This document shows, in pieces, positions 32,261 through 45,958 of a DNA stretch of 64,000 bases. Each line of letters opens with the position of its first letter. Within the stretch, counting starts at the first letter, position 1. The translations under genes and the position numbers were made by a program. The stretch lies in NCBI GenBank assembly GCA_025349905.2, contig MU624540.1:1-64000 (forward strand), read 5' to 3'. Below the pieces are notes generated by a model that was not told where the DNA came from, did not search any database, and saw only the letters and a list, made by a program, of their open reading frames with translations. The DNA comes from Blastocladiella britannica. Its lineage: Eukaryota; Blastocladiomycota; Blastocladiomycetes; Blastocladiales; Blastocladiaceae.

Positions 32261-32365
32261 GCATCCGTGGCGGCGGCAGCAGCAGCTGCAGTAGCAGCAT
32301 CCTCTACCAACAAGGAGTCTGGCCCACATGCACCGCCGCCCTCCGCGAGCAGCAGCACCAAATGA
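28791..32365 (+). CDS. Ste20-family (OSR1/SPAK-like) protein kinase with very long low-complexity C-terminus
   Basis: The N-terminal ~150 residues are low complexity. The kinase domain then starts (YELEATV, an intron, [13 protein letters not shown]). VAVKVMELD carries the catalytic lysine, [11 protein letters not shown] the catalytic loop, LADFGVSAS the DFG motif, and [29 protein letters not shown] the activation and APE regions. Introns fall near 29247-29322, 29437-29509 and 29880-29940. The sequence is closest to OSR1/SPAK and Fray kinases of the Ste20 group, which act in osmotic and ion-transport signalling. The last ~680 residues are Ala/Ser/Gly/Pro-rich, with a (TCG)n poly-Ser tract at about 32225-32262 next to a short coiled coil ([19 protein letters not shown]). 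The stop is 42 bp from the convergent TERT stop. Confidence 0.9.
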
Positions 32366-32407
32366 ACACCAACAGTGGATAGTATATATAATAATATATG
32401 ATTGTTT

Positions 32408-35400
32408 TCAATGTGGCCGGACCACGATCCGACGCAGCACAACGTGCCGCGGATCGTACGGAATCCCGACCACCTCTTCGGCCAATCCGCTTCGGTACCG
32501 TGCCGCCACCACTTTCAGTCCTCGACACACCATCGCGTGCTCGCGGCGCCGAGCCAAGACTACCCCAAATGCCTCGGCCGCCAGCCACGAGATCGCGGCC
32601 GCGTGGTCCCGGAACCACTGGCCCCGCCCTTCTCCCGACATGGCGCCCAGTTCGGTAGCCATGAGCCTTGGAAACTGGCGCACGGTAGTCGCGATCGCCG
32701 CCAGCAGCGTCGTTGGCCGAATGCGGCGCGACCCGGTACCGGACCGCACGCCGTAGTGAATGGTCCAGGAGAACGTGCGGATGGCACCGAAGTAGGCCAG
32801 CTGGTAGATGTTGAACAGGACGGTGGGTGTCGGGTACAGGTGCGGGTCAAGGACGAGGGGAGAAGCTTTGCTTTGGCAGAACCGGTGGATGCGGTCGATC
32901 AGGTTGGACCCGGGGGATTTAAAGTCTAAGGCGAACTGAGTGGCCATTTCTGATAAATCAATGGCAAGTTAACCTTACATTTGATCTGGTGCGGGGACGA
33001 ACACGTACGTGCCTTTGCCAGAGTACCGACTGAAATCGTTGGAGATGGTCAGGTCGCGGGTATCAATTACAAGTCCGCACCACGGGATCACTGCCAGACA
33101 AATCATTTCGTCAGTTTTCACAACAAAGGTAGACTCATCAAGAAAAAAATTGAAAGTACCTGGAGACACGATGGTATCTCTCTCTGGCGTCTGGAACGAA
33201 GTCACCGAGTCTGGGCGGTGGATATGAAACCCGGGGATCGGGGTCGACGACATGACGGTCATAAAGCGCAAGGCGCTCGCCTTATCCGTGGTCAAGTACA
33301 AGAAATCGTCTCGCCAGCGCAACAAGACTTGCTGAAAAATATCAATCGAGTGAGCTAACACCTCGACAAAGGCGAAAAGGAAAAAAAAAGAACGGACATG
33401 ACTGCTGCCTCCCGCCTCCAGAATCGACTTCTCGAGCTTGGAAAACACTAAGTCGCACAGCAACGGGGACAAGATCCCGCCCTGGGGCACGCCCACGACT
33501 TGGCGGAACAGCTTACCCGACTTGCGAATCACGGTTCCCGACACGGCGGTACCCAGGCGCCGAATGACGTGTTGCCGGCTTAATGTCAAGTGCTTGACAT
33601 TGACCAAGACCCGCGATCCGGTACTGGGCACAGCTGGCGATCGGTGAACGATCCCGTCCGTGGTCACCCACACGTGCTTGGACCGGCCCTTGGACAGCGG
33701 GACCCAGCACATGCCAACCCCGACGTGTGCGGGCATGGTGGCCAAGTGGCCCAGCGCTAGACTGGCGGCAGTGGTGGCGTCGAGCCGGTCGTACGCCTTG
33801 GTGACGTCAATTTTGATTCCGTACACGGTCGGCATGGGGCCGGTGGTCTGGCGGACGCCGAGTATGAATTCGGAGACTAGTTTGTGCAAAGACGACCAGG
33901 TTGGCGTTGTTCTCGTGTCGGCCTATGTCAATTTTTTTTTAAATCGAGCCAACCAAATATAAAAATACAAACGTACGGTCAGCGACTTTAAGATTGCATT
34001 CACTGGGCGGAAATACGATCGCTGGTCCTGGAATCCGCGCGCGCTGGTGTGCAGTTTGGCGTGGTTGATCAAGAGCCGAGTGCTCGTCGATTTTGGAAGC
34101 ACGCGGTGCTTGTAGTACCCAAAGGCACCTGCTTCGCCTGTGGAAAAAAAAAATGTCAATCAATTGGTCGTGTTTTCCATGAGAAAAGACAAGCGAACCG
34201 CCATCATCATCCAGCGGAGCAAACATGCTCAAGTAGCTCGCCATGGCCGACCGCTCAATATTTCGCCACAGGTGGTGCGGGTAGTAAAAGATCGCGCCCT
34301 TGTACGCCTGGGTTTCCGTCGCGTAGAAATGGGACCGAATCAGCGGCACCACAAAGTCGTACATGAACCAACCGAACCAATCGCGGACCAACGCACGACG
34401 TGCCGCGTAGTCGTCCGCATTGGCAACAGGCGCCACTGGGCCGACCCACTCCATGTCAGTGATCCGCATCGCGTCAATAAACTCCGATAGCCGAAACGCA
34501 TCCCACTGGCCCATGGTCGCGTACGAGTGGATCGCGCGCTTGATCACCGCGAAATTGGCCGCGCTGCCCCACACTGCCAATGGGAAAATGGCTTCGGTGG
34601 CCGTGAAGAGGAACGAGGTGATGGCAGAGTGGGTGAGGTGGCGGCCAAGAGGGTTTCCGGCGGGAAGACCCTGGCAGTAGCGAAAGAGAAGCCGCTTACT
34701 GTTGTAAACGCGGCCGCGGCGGCAGATAGTTTGCCACAGTGGTAAAAACGATGCTCGCAAACGTCCAGCGCCCCGCCGCGAGACCATGGTCGAGACAAAG
34801 ACGGGCCGCAGCGATTCAACCGTGTCGTATGGCTGGAAAAACGCGTCTTTTGTGTTTTGTTTGTGAATTGCGCAGCATTAACGGTAAAAAAAATTACGAA
34901 CGACCAGGCGGAAGCGAGTACCGGCACTTTCGCACAACTCGCTTTCCAAGGCGTCCCCATTGCAGGTGCGGCGGTAGTGCGGTGGTAGTACCGGACTTTG
35001 GCAGATTGCGCGGCCGAGAGTACAATGCGAGTCCCATCGGCATTTTATCGGGACGATCGACCGTCCGCGCTACCTTGGCAACTTTTTGTTCGCGGCCGTT
35101 ACGAGCACTCTTTGCAGCACGACCATTGATCCGACGTCGTTGTGCTGGCAACAGCCGGAGCGACGACGTTTTGCGGAGCGGCAGCGGGCCATAATAGGCA
35201 CCACCCAGCAATGGGCCAGAGATTTGGACGTATGCGCCGGCGTGGTACGTGAATAGTGTCGTTTGCACGAGCAGGAATTCGAGCACGTCCGGTCCCACGC
35301 TAATATTGCAACTGGTATTTTAGACCAACGGTAATGTTTTCCGCATTGGTACCACGTACGCACCACAGCAGGAGGGGCTGCCACACGTCCATGCTTGCAT

Positions 35401-35833
35401 CCAAGATCGCAAGCGCGAGGTTCGGCGGCCCGATCGAGCGATCGCTCTTGGTTCCAATATTAATTTCAATACAAATGCGGACAAGAGGTTGAATAACAAG
35501 TACCCGCGTCGCGCCAACTCCGAGCACGTTTCTTGCTTGTCGTGAAACATGGCCAAGAGCCGCGTCAATGACCGGCCGAGCAGAACACACGTATCCAGCG
35601 GGTGCAACACTTGGCGGTGGGGGTAGGCCAGGCTGGATGGCCGGCGCCGACACGATCGTTTGGACCAGAAACTGATAAAGTCGCGGCGACTCGCGGAATC
35701 GGCGCGCGATTTCGGCCGTCCCGGACAACGCGACGTGTGCGGCCAGGACCGCCGTCAAGTAATCCAAGAGCAGCATGCATCCAGGCAAGCGCTCGACCAG
35801 GGTCCATGGGATCTTCTTTTCAAGAGATTGCAT
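32408..35833 (-). CDS. TERT: Telomerase reverse transcriptase
   Basis: About nine exons encode the whole TERT plan. The TEN-like region has RPVIDAALGHVSRQARNVLG and VGPDVLEFLLVQTTLFTYHA. A basic linker ends in LYSRPRNLPKSG. The RNA-binding domain has LFTATEAIFPLAVWGSAANF and ITDMEWVG (QFP-type), and motif T reads HFYATETQAYKGAIFYY. The RT motifs are HRVLPKSTSTRLLINHAK (1/2), GIKIDVTKAYDRLD (A), VGVPQGGILSPLLCDLVFSK (B), LLRWRDDFLYLTT (C, catalytic Asp pair) and PWCGLVIDTRDL (E). A C-terminal extension ends at 32408. The enzyme copies an RNA template onto chromosome ends. The intron after motif B (near 33.33-33.40 kb) and that before VGPDV close in phase; the one near 32.96 kb is uncertain. 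The start at 35833 is 31 bp below the NOC1 stop. Confidence 0.93.
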
Positions 35834-35864
35834 TTGTACTTGTTATGAAAGAGCGGCAACTCGT

Positions 35865-38800
35865 TCAGTGCCTCCTCCGCTTGCCGCCGCGACTACCACC
35901 ACCACCGCCGCCCCGGCTGCCGCCACCGCTGGGACCGCGCTTGCGCTTCTTGCCACCGCCCACAGCGCTTGATGGCACGAGCTCGCCAAAGTCGTCGTCC
36001 GAGTCCAGGCCCTCGTTGCTCTCCAGCATGCGCGAGAACTCGTCGGCCGACGCAAACACGGACCCGGAAATGGTGTACCCGAGCTTGGTCTTGTCCTTGG
36101 CCATCTTCTTTTTCTTGCGGCGCGACATTGTCTCGTCTATTTCATATAAATGCCGCGTTTTGTTAGTTGTCAGGTAAAAAAACAACGGAAAGGGCATGTA
36201 CCGTCGGAGCCGACATAACCGTCATCGTCGTCCTCAAACCCGCCCGCGTCGTCACCCATGTCGCTGTCCATGGCATCCATGTCGTCCGCAAACGCGGCTT
36301 CCAGATCGCTCTCGTTGCCGCCATCCTCCACCATGTCGTACGCAGCCTCATCATCCTCATCGTCGCCGCCCTCGTCGGCATCGTCGCTATCCATCCCTTG
36401 CGCGTACGCTGCAAGGTCCTCGTCATCCTCGTCCTCGGAGTCGTCTGCTCCAGGATCGTGTTTTTTGGAGAACCCGGCCGACTTGAAAATGGCGTCCTGG
36501 ATCGCGTCCTCGCCCATATCGCTGTCGTTGTCGTCCTCCGGGTCCGGGCCGTCCATTGCCGACATGTCGTACTCGGCCTCTTCGTCCACATTGTCAAAGT
36601 CGTCCCTCATCGACTTGGTCGGGCCCGCCTTTTTGGGGTGGAGCTCTTGCTGCTTGGTAAAGAACCGGTGGAAGAAGACCTGTTTTTTTGTTGTGACAGT
36701 ATTTTGAAAGGTCAGTGCATGGAAACGTACAACGCAAAGTGAAAATAAACAATACCTCATCCGCAGCAACCTCGTTCAGGTGCATGTTGGCAAATGCCGT
36801 CGAGTTGAGCGGTCGGCCAGCGCCAACCACCATCACGTTAGCCGGACCATTGTCGCGTTTCTTGCCATGGTCGCCCTCGGATGCAATGAATCCAATGCGC
36901 TTCGAGTGCAGCATGGACGCGGCGGCAGTGCCACCGGCAGCGGCAGACTTGACCGATTTTTTGGGCTTCTTGTACACAAACTTGTCGAGGAACTTGGTCA
37001 TGGTGTACGTTTCGAGCGGATCGACACCCTCCGGCAACGCCAGCGGCTCGCCGCGCAACATGGCCTGCGCAAACACCTGCACGGACGGGTGGAAGTGGTT
37101 GGCGAGCATGTTGAGTTCCCACAGCCCAGTGGTGCCCGCGTGCGCGTACTCTGGCGTGCGGTGGAACGCGTCATACGGCTTGGCCGACGCCTCCTCGGGC
37201 ACCCGCAGCATTGCCGGCACCAGCGCGGCGCGCGACGTCATCACTTTGGACACGATCCACAGCGATCCAATCACCACTCCAGCATGGCGGTCGTTGAGCG
37301 CCAGCTGCAGCAGCCGCTTGGCAAACGCCACCACGCGGTCGGCCATAGAGTCGCTGCGCATGGCGCGGAACACCAGGTTGAGGAACAGCGCCAGCTGCTT
37401 GGACGACACGGTGCCGCGGTGGTCGAGCAGCGCCGCGTACAGCGACCGGTAGAACCGCGAGACCACGTCGGGCTTGGACTGCATCACCTGGTAGATGAGC
37501 GACAGCGCCTGCACGCGCACCGTGAAGTGGTCGTAGTGCGTGATTTTGAACAGTGTGTCCAGGTGCTTGGTGAGTGTTGACGGCGTTCCCGACAGCGCCG
37601 ACGGTGCCGCGAGTTCCGCTGCCGGAGTAGCTGCTCCCTTGGGGTGAGGCTGCTTCTTGCCCACCTCGATCCGGCCAGCGGCATCGGCCGCATCGGCCGC
37701 CAGGAGCGCCTCCTTGGCGTACGGGAACGCGCGGTTCACGCCCGTCAACAAACCCGAGAGGATCTTGTGGTCGATCGTGGACTTGCCCTGCTTGGCGTCG
37801 GCGGCCAGCTTGTGGAAGAACCCAAAGTACGTGTCTACCAGCATGACGGCCACGTCGGCCTCCTCGTGCGACAGGAGCATCTGGTTGAGCGTGATCACCG
37901 CATAGTAGTGCGCGCGGTCGCCAACGTGCGACCGGAGCATAAACTCTTCGACGGAGCGCACGACAATGGGCTTCATGGCCGGGTGGTGGGTGGTGGTGAG
38001 CTGGTGGATCAGGAACGCGGCTTTGGCGGCCAGCTTGCGCTCGGCGTCGCCCAGCTTGTTGACAAGCAGCTTGAGCAGGTTGTGCTCCTGCTCGGGCTTG
38101 GCCACCAGCATGTCCAGGAACGCGGTGGTGGTCTTGGACCGAATGTACGGCAGCGTGTCGTGCGAGAGCCGCTCCAGGATGCCCAGGAAATCAAACACCA
38201 GCCGCTTGAGCCGGTCCTCGAACGCAAACAGCACCAGCTCGGCGTCGGTCGGGTCGCGCGAGTCTGGAAGCGTCGCCAGCGAGTCGATAAAGAACCGGAG
38301 CTTGCGGTCCGACGGCAACAGACCCTCGGAGGTGCCTGCCGACAGACCGCCGCCCGTCAGCAGATCCTTGAGCGAGTCCACCGCTAGCAACACATAGCGG
38401 CGGTTCTTTTTGCGGGCCAGGTTAAAGAGCTGTTCGAGCGCCGTGAGGTTGTGCAGCGGGGACGACTGCACGAGCAGCGTCAGGGCCGAGACGCGATCCG
38501 ACAAGGTACCGCCAGTCAAGATGGTGCGCATAAAGGACGCATCGCCGCCCGTGTATGATTTGTCTATGTTATTGTCGTATTGAATGGACGTGTCCATTCA
38601 TTGTATTAAAAAAAAAGACGGTACCAGAAGAAAAGCGCTTGCCCTCGTCCTTGAGCAGATCCATGCCGCGCAAGAGCATCGAGTTGACGTCGCGGCGGCC
38701 GCCAGTGCTGACACGGTTGGCGCGCGAAGACGACGTGAGGGCTGCTCCCGGTTGGGTGGCAGCATCCACTGCGTGCCAGCCCGACGTGGGCTTGATCAGG

Positions 38801-38937
38801 TAACGCTCCGACATGGGCGTAGTCGGGCCCGAGTGTGGTGCAGACGATGACGACGGAGCGGTTTTGGCGCCGGCCGCGGCCTTGCCACCGCGCATCGGGC
38901 GGAATTTCGGGTGCTTGTGCACGTCAAACGGGGCCAT
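35865..38937 (-). CDS. NOC1: NOC1/MAK21 (CEBPZ, CBF family) ribosome-biogenesis factor
   Basis: Exon 1 (38937 to about 38628) is a basic leader. Exon 2 has the CBF/MAK21 helical repeats, including LARKKNRRYVLLAVDSLKDL, RLKRLVFDFLGILERLSHDT and PHPSVQ-like HPSVQVFAQAML. Exon 3 begins FFHRFFTKQQELHPKK and becomes strongly acidic (Asp/Glu-rich). A short last exon ends in Gly-Arg and Lys-Arg-rich sequence. Yeast Noc1 pairs with Noc2 and acts in early 60S pre-ribosome assembly in the nucleolus. Length is about 930 residues. Three introns, near 38.57-38.63, 36.68-36.76 and 36.13-36.20 kb, close in phase by eye. The upstream 315 bp is shared with the divergent RPN2 gene and contains no other gene. 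Confidence 0.92.
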
Positions 38938-39252
38938 ATTTCGTTAATTTAACTGCGGATTGAGGGTACACGAAATAAAGGTGGAAATAAATAAAAAATT
39001 CGCCCCTTAATCGCGCCCATTATGCACCTGACACGTCGCGAGGTGAGTGGTGTTCTTGATCGTTCAGTTTTTGAAGGAAACTCATCTGCCTCTTCGCAAG
39101 GCCTGGCAAAACGACGACGATCGACCACCCCCTCGCCGCCAATACCGACAATCGCATTCTCTCCCATTCATTCTCTCTCTACTTGGTGCCTTTGACCACC
39201 GACCGACACAAACCAATATATTTTTTCTGAATTGACCAACCGAGTCAGACAA

Positions 39253-42200
39253 ATGGTCGCCCTGTCATCTGCTGGTACACCTTTTCTTATTCATTTTTTC
39301 ATCATTCGATCGTGTTCCTGCGCCGAGGAGCACGAGGCAACCATACCCATGGCTATATACATGGTCCCAGTGATCGGATCGGCTCAAAAAATGACTGACC
39401 CTCGTATAATGGAAATAAAATATCAATAGCCGGTCTCGTTGCCCTTCTTGACGAGCACGATGAGTCGCTCAAGAACTACGCCCTGGAGAACCTCAATGTT
39501 CTCGTGGACCAGTTCTGGCCCGAGATTGCCGACTCGATCCCGGTGATCGAGGTCCTGTACGAGGACCCAAAGTTCAAGCACCGCCATACCGCGGCCCTGG
39601 TTGCGGCCAAGGTATATTTTATGTTAATTTTTTTTGGCCTTGTCAGTGGTCGCTTATTCACTCCGTATAATGAAAAGGTCTACTACCACCTCGGCGACTT
39701 TGACGAGTCGCTGACATTTGCGCTCGGCGCGGGCCAGCTCTTTGATCTGACCGACAAGTCCCAGTTTGTCGAGACCATCATTGGTACGGTTCATGTCATG
39801 TTATTGACTCCCGAACGAATAACTCATTATTGCACCGATCAGCCAAGTGCATCGACAAGTACATTGCGCTGCGCACCCAGCAGTTTGAATCGTCCGAGCC
39901 CGTCATGATCGACGCGGCCCTCGAGGACGTGGTCGAGCGCATGTTCAAGCGCTGCTTTAGCGACCACGAGTTCAAGCAGGCGATCGGCATTGCGCTCGAG
40001 TCGCGCCGCCTGGACGTGATCCAGGACGCCGTCAAGCTCGGCGACGCCGCAAGTCTGCTCCAGTACGTTCTCGAGTGCAGCTTGAACGTGGTGCAGCACC
40101 GCGGGTTCCGCAACCAGGTATCTTTATTTTAGGTCTGCACACTTTCATACAAAACTGACCAAAAATATAACAATAGATCCTCCGCCTCCTCGTCCAGCTC
40201 TACTCGGAGCTCAGCGAGCCGGATTACCTGTCCATGGGCCAGTGCCTGGTCACGCTCGACGACGCCAACGGGTGCGCTGAGCTGCTCAACAAGCTCACAA
40301 CCGGATCGTCCAAGCACAAGCTGCTGGGCCTGCAGCTAGCATTTGATTTGGAGGACACGGCGACGCAGAAGTTCCTGCGCCGCGTGGACGAAGCCCTGAC
40401 GCCTGCGACGACCCCCGTGGACGCGGCCTCGGCGGCCCCCACGACTGCCGACCACGTGCGGCGCATCTTGACCGGCACCGCCACCATCCAGATGCACCTC
40501 GAGTTTTTGCACCGCAACAACAAGTCGGATCTGCTGATTCTCAAGCAGTCCAAGAACCAGCTCGACGCACGGTCATCGCTCTACCACTCGGCCGTGTCGT
40601 TCTCCAACGCCATCATGAACGCGGGCACCACGTGCGACCAGTTCCTGCGCGACAACCTCGAGTGGCTGTCCCGCGCCAATAACTGGTCCAAGTTCTCGGC
40701 CACGGCGTCGCTGGGCGTGATCCACAAGGGCAACCTGGAGCACTCGATGGCGCTGCTTAAGCCGTACCTGCCGCAGGAGGGCGTCTCCGGGTCGGCGTAC
40801 TCGGAGGGCGGCGCGCTGTTTGCGCTGGGTTTGATGAACGCCAACCACGCCCAGCCGCTCGAGTACCTGCGGGCGGCGCTCAAGGACGCGGGAGACGAGA
40901 CCCGCCAGCACGGCGCGTGCCTGGGTCTGGGTGTGTCGGGCATGTCCACGGGCCACCGCGAGATTTACGAGGAGCTCAAGACCACGCTGTTCACGGACTC
41001 GGCGGTCGCGGGCGAGGCCGCGGGGCTGGCCATGGGCCTGGTGATGGCGGGTACCGGCGATAAGGTTGCGATCGAGGAGATGCTGCAGTACGCGCACGAG
41101 ACGCAGCACGAGAAGATCATTCGCGGCACGTCGCTCGGGATGGCGCTGATTGTCTATGGCCAGGAGGAGGAGGCCGACGCCACCATTGACCGGCTGCTGG
41201 CCGACAAGGACGCGCTGGTGCGGTACGGCGGCATTTACGCGGTGGCGCTGGCCTACGCGGGGACTGGCAACAACAAGGCGCTGCGGCGCCTGCTGCACGT
41301 GGCGGTCTCGGACGTGAATGACGATGTCCGTCGCGCGGCGGTGACGTCGATCGGGTTTGTGCTGTCCAATGTCCCCGCGCACGTTCCCCGCGTAGTGGAG
41401 CTGCTCTCCGAGTCGTTCAACCCCAACGTGCGGTACGGCGCGTGCATGGCGCTGGGCGTGTCGTGCGCGTCCACCAACGATCCCGAGGCGCTGGCGCTGC
41501 TGGAGCCGCTGCTCAAGGATTCGGTGGATTTCGTGCGCCAGGGTGCGGTGATTGCCAACGCCATGATTGTCATGCAGCACACGGGCGCGTCGGTGACCAA
41601 GTTCCGCGAGCACCTGGCGAAAGTGATTTCGGACCGCCACGAGACCCCGCTGGCCAAGTTTGGCGCGGTGCTGGCGCAGGGGATCCTGGACGCGGCGGGC
41701 CGCAACGCGCACATTTCGCTGCGCACCCGGTCGGGCACCAACCCGATGCTGGCAGTGATTGGCATGGTGGTGTTCCTGCAGTACTGGTCGTGGTACCCGC
41801 TGACGCTGTTCCTGTCGCTGACGCTGGCGCCCACGGCGCTCATTGGCGTCGACGCCGAGCTGCGCGTGCCCAAGTTCGAGTTCACGTCCAATGCCCGCCC
41901 GTCGGCGTTCGCGTACCCGCCGCCCACGGTCGTCGAAAAGACCGAGAAGATCGAGAAGGTGCAGATGGCGCTGTCGACCACCGCCAAGGCCAAGGCCCGC
42001 GCCCGCAAGCGCGAAGAGGCCGCGTCGGGCATGGATGTGGACGGCGGGTCGGCGTCGGTCGCGCCCTCGGCGCCCGCGTCGGCGCTGGCGTCGCCCACCA
42101 CCGAGCATCCGCCGGCGTCGGCGTCGGCCGCCAAGTCCGCGGCCGCGGCCCTTGCTGCCGGTGCTGGAGACGGCACTTCTGGCACCAAGCCCAAGTCGGC

Positions 42201-42564
42201 TCCGGGTGCTGGCAAGAGGGCCAAGGAGCCCACGTTCGAAAAGAAGGAGAACTTGTCGCGCGTGGTCCCGCAGCAGGAACAGCACTTGTCGTTTGACGGC
42301 GCAAAGTACGTGCCTGTCAAGCGCACGCGCGTCTCCGGCATTTTGTTGCTGGAGCGGACGACGCCCGTGGCGACGAGCGCGCCGGATGCCATGGACGTGG
42401 ATGAGACGGCGGCGACTGCGGTTGACGAGTTTATCGAGTTGTCGGCGTCCAAGCCCAAGGCCCCCGCAGCGGCAGCCGCTGCGGCCGGTACCGATGGCGC
42501 TGCTGAGGCCGAGGGACCCGAGCCTGCTCCTCCGGCGCCGTTCGAGTTCCCGTTTGACGACTGA
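39253..42564 (+). CDS. RPN2: 26S proteasome regulatory subunit RPN2 (PSMD1)
   Basis: Exons are 39253-39274, 39430-39611, 39678-39783, 39843-40117 and 40177-42564. The N-terminus reads MVALSSAAGLVALLDEHD after splicing. The toroidal proteasome/cyclosome repeats are clear: GGALFALGLMNANH, HGACLGLGVSGMSTG, GAVIANAMIVMQHTG and others. The C-terminus has the hydrophobic MLAVIGMVVFLQYWSWYPLT segment typical of Rpn2, a Lys-rich stretch, and a Pro/Glu tail. Rpn2 is a base scaffold of the 19S particle that docks Rpn13 and contacts the lid. The first coding exon is only 22 bases and precedes a 155-bp intron. Length is about 990 residues, normal for the family. Confidence 0.96.
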
Positions 42565-42742
42565 AGCGCTTCCTGTTTTTCAATTTCTCAAATTTCAAAT
42601 TTTTCTTTTCTGAAGAAGTGAAAGTCTATTCTCATTGGAGGTGGAAACGGAAAAGAAGTCTTGAGAGGCGAGGAGGAGTAAAGGACAGGAGACAAGTGGA
42701 ACATGGAGTGGCAAGAGTAGGGAGTGCACAGACAGATAAAGA

Positions 42743-44406
42743 TTAACCATAGACGGTCGAAATGACATCGGACGCAAACACGCGTGTCGAGTTGAGCCAC
42801 GCGACCTTGGTCGTGGTGTTGGTGCGGTACAGGGTCAGAGCGTCGGTGGTGGCCGACTTGGCCAGGAACCGCGACAGGATCGACGGCGCCATGTTGACCT
42901 GGGCGAGGATCGACGCAATGATCCCGGAAACGTGTGGGGTGGCCATCGATGTTCCCGACATCATGGTCGTCGCGCCCGTGCTATTGACCTTGACCGAAGT
43001 AATAAACTCCCCCGGCGCCAAGATGGTCACGCAGGGCCCGTAGTTGGAGAACGACGAGAACTGGCCCTGCTGGTTCATAGCGCCGACGACATTGAGTGCG
43101 GGGGCGGCCAGCACCGCTGATGCCGGGGACGTGGTGCACGCGTCGGCAGCCGCGTTGCCCGCCGCCACCACCACGTGCACGCCCTGCGCGATCGCCGACT
43201 GGATCGCGCTATTGAGTACCGACGACACGGGGCCCGAGATGGACATGGAGAGCACCGAGGGACGTTTGGTGCTGACTGCACGCGCCACCGCATAGTTGAT
43301 ACCCGCAATGATTCCCGACCACGCGCCCGTACCTTGCGAGTTGAGAACCTTGACGTTCACCAGATTCGCACCCTTAGCCACGCCGTAAATGGTGCCGGCG
43401 GCGGTTCCCGACACGTGGCTCCCGTGGCCTGTTCCGTCGTAGAAGCCTGGATCATTTGAAAAGTTGACTTGATCGACGACGCGGCCGGCGTAGTCGGTTG
43501 GGACTGTTTTGTAATTGTGTTGTCAGTGCATGTCATTTTAATGTGAAAAAAAAAAATCCGTACCAGCCGAAATGCCCGTGTCCAGAATATACACGTCCGC
43601 GCCCGTTCCAGCGCGGGACCAATAGGGAAAGCTCGCGGGCTGGGCGACGGGGTTCCCGCGCTGCGAGATCCGAGCGAGTCCCCAAACGGCGTTGGACTCG
43701 ACGATGGTCCGTTCAGGCACGACCGACGTGGTCGCAGGTGTCTGTGACAGATGCACTTCCTGGTCGCGCTCGACCGACTTGACGATCGGCACCGTGGCCA
43801 GCACCTGAGCGACCAGCGGGTGTAACGTCCCGCAGTACCCCTTGAAAGATCCGGTGTTGCCGTGGTCGTAGTGGTGGTGGATGGATCCGGTCGGCAGGGA
43901 CTTGGTGAGTTCGTTGGTGAGCCAGCTGATGTGAGTTTGGACTGGTTTTTCGATTGGATCGTGTGTGTGAGAAATGTGGCATCCCCTCGCAAAAGTGAAA
44001 AAAAAAACGTACAATCGTCTCCAGTAGCCCAATCGTGCAGCTGTACCAAGTACCGTTCGCCCGAGGTGGCCAAATTCGTGACTGCCTTCCCGAGCCCCGC
44101 CAGTCCAATCGACACTGCCGCGCCGCTGCCACCACCATCGTCCTCCGATGATGATCCGGCGGTGTCCGTGACCGGATCCGAAAGATAGATTTCCTGCGAG
44201 GTGGGCTCGGAAGGCGGATGCATCCCTGCCGCCGTCGCCCCCGGACCCGTCAACATCTGTGGAACCGCGAGAGCCACTGGATCCGGCATGGCGGCCGGAT
44301 TGGGGCCTGGATCCGCACGTGGATCGGGGTTGGCGACGGTTGGGGACGCCATCAGAGTGAGGATTAGCGATCCTGCCGCAAGAATGTGCAACAGTTGTTG
44401 GTGCAT
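42743..44406 (-). CDS. Secreted subtilisin-family serine protease (proteinase K-like)
   Basis: It starts at 44406 with a signal peptide (LLHILAAGSLILTLMASPTVA). An I9-type propeptide follows (RYLVQLHDWATGD, intron, HISWLTNEL). The mature domain has the catalytic triad: Asp in YILDTGI, His in GHGSHVSGT and Ser in GTSMATPHVSG, with the oxyanion Asn in VVAAGNAAAD. Two introns (near 43.94-44.01 and 43.50-43.56 kb) are about 60 bp. The enzyme is synthesised as a pre-pro-protein and should be exported to degrade external protein. The propeptide is preceded by an unusually long Pro-rich linker (residues ~25-75). The stop is about 180 bp from the convergent RPN2 stop. Confidence 0.92.
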
Positions 44407-44722
44407 GCTAAAAATTTGTTCTTGTAATCTATTTTGTTGGATCGGTGCAAATATGTTTCTTGTCTTGGAAGGGGTTCTCTGCTCTATGTTATATGGTGTG
44501 GTCTATGTTTTATATGGTGTCAGTTGGATGGATGTCGGTGTGCACTTGCCGGATCGGGAAGGTGGAGCTTTAAATGTTTATTAACTTGAAAGGGAAGTTC
44601 CCAAACGGCTTGTGGGAACTGAATACCTCGACAGGGAAAAATTACCAGTATAAAAAACAGTTTTTTTATATAATAAAGTACGACCAAAAAAGACGAGTGA
44701 AAGAAAGAAAAAAGACAATTCA

Positions 44723-45540
<818 letters not shown>

Positions 45541-45958
45541 CTATGAGTGGGCTCGCAATGTTAGAAATTTTTTTAATCGAAAGAGAGGGCGAGTGGCGAA
45601 ATATTATATCTGGCTCTCTTTGTATTTGAATTTACGCTTTCTGTGAAAGCGAGAGGCCCTTGGTCTGCCTGTACCGACAGAGGATCGGGTGTATTTTTTT
45701 TCTAATTGCCTCGGTCTGGTTGGCTCGTCGGTCCGGCGTTGGAATGTGGGAAAAAATATGACGCTGAATTATTTGATCGCACCTTCAATATTTGACAGTC
45801 AATCGCAATACCTATTTCCAGTCCGATCAGCAAGGAGAAGGGAATACGAGGGTATTTCAATACCGGATCTCGAGCTTTTTGTTCTGATTGCTCGACAACA
45901 AGGGACATGATCATCTTAAACTCTGACGTGTCACACAACCAATACACGTATATTATTG

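Noticed and set aside
32975..34787. A retrotransposon reverse transcriptase
   Set aside because: The RT motifs are preceded by TERT-specific QFP-type and T motifs and a TEN-like region, and followed by the TERT C-terminal extension. There is no endonuclease, gag or LTR nearby.
39095..39125. A proteasome-associated (Rpn4/PACE) control element upstream of RPN2
   Set aside because: Only TGGCAAA of the nine-base consensus is present, which is expected by chance, and Rpn4-type control is not established in early-diverging fungi.
40573..42285. A long minus-strand open frame of about 570 codons opposite RPN2
   Set aside because: It is an antisense shadow in GC-rich coding DNA, with Arg/His-rich composition and no recognisable domain.
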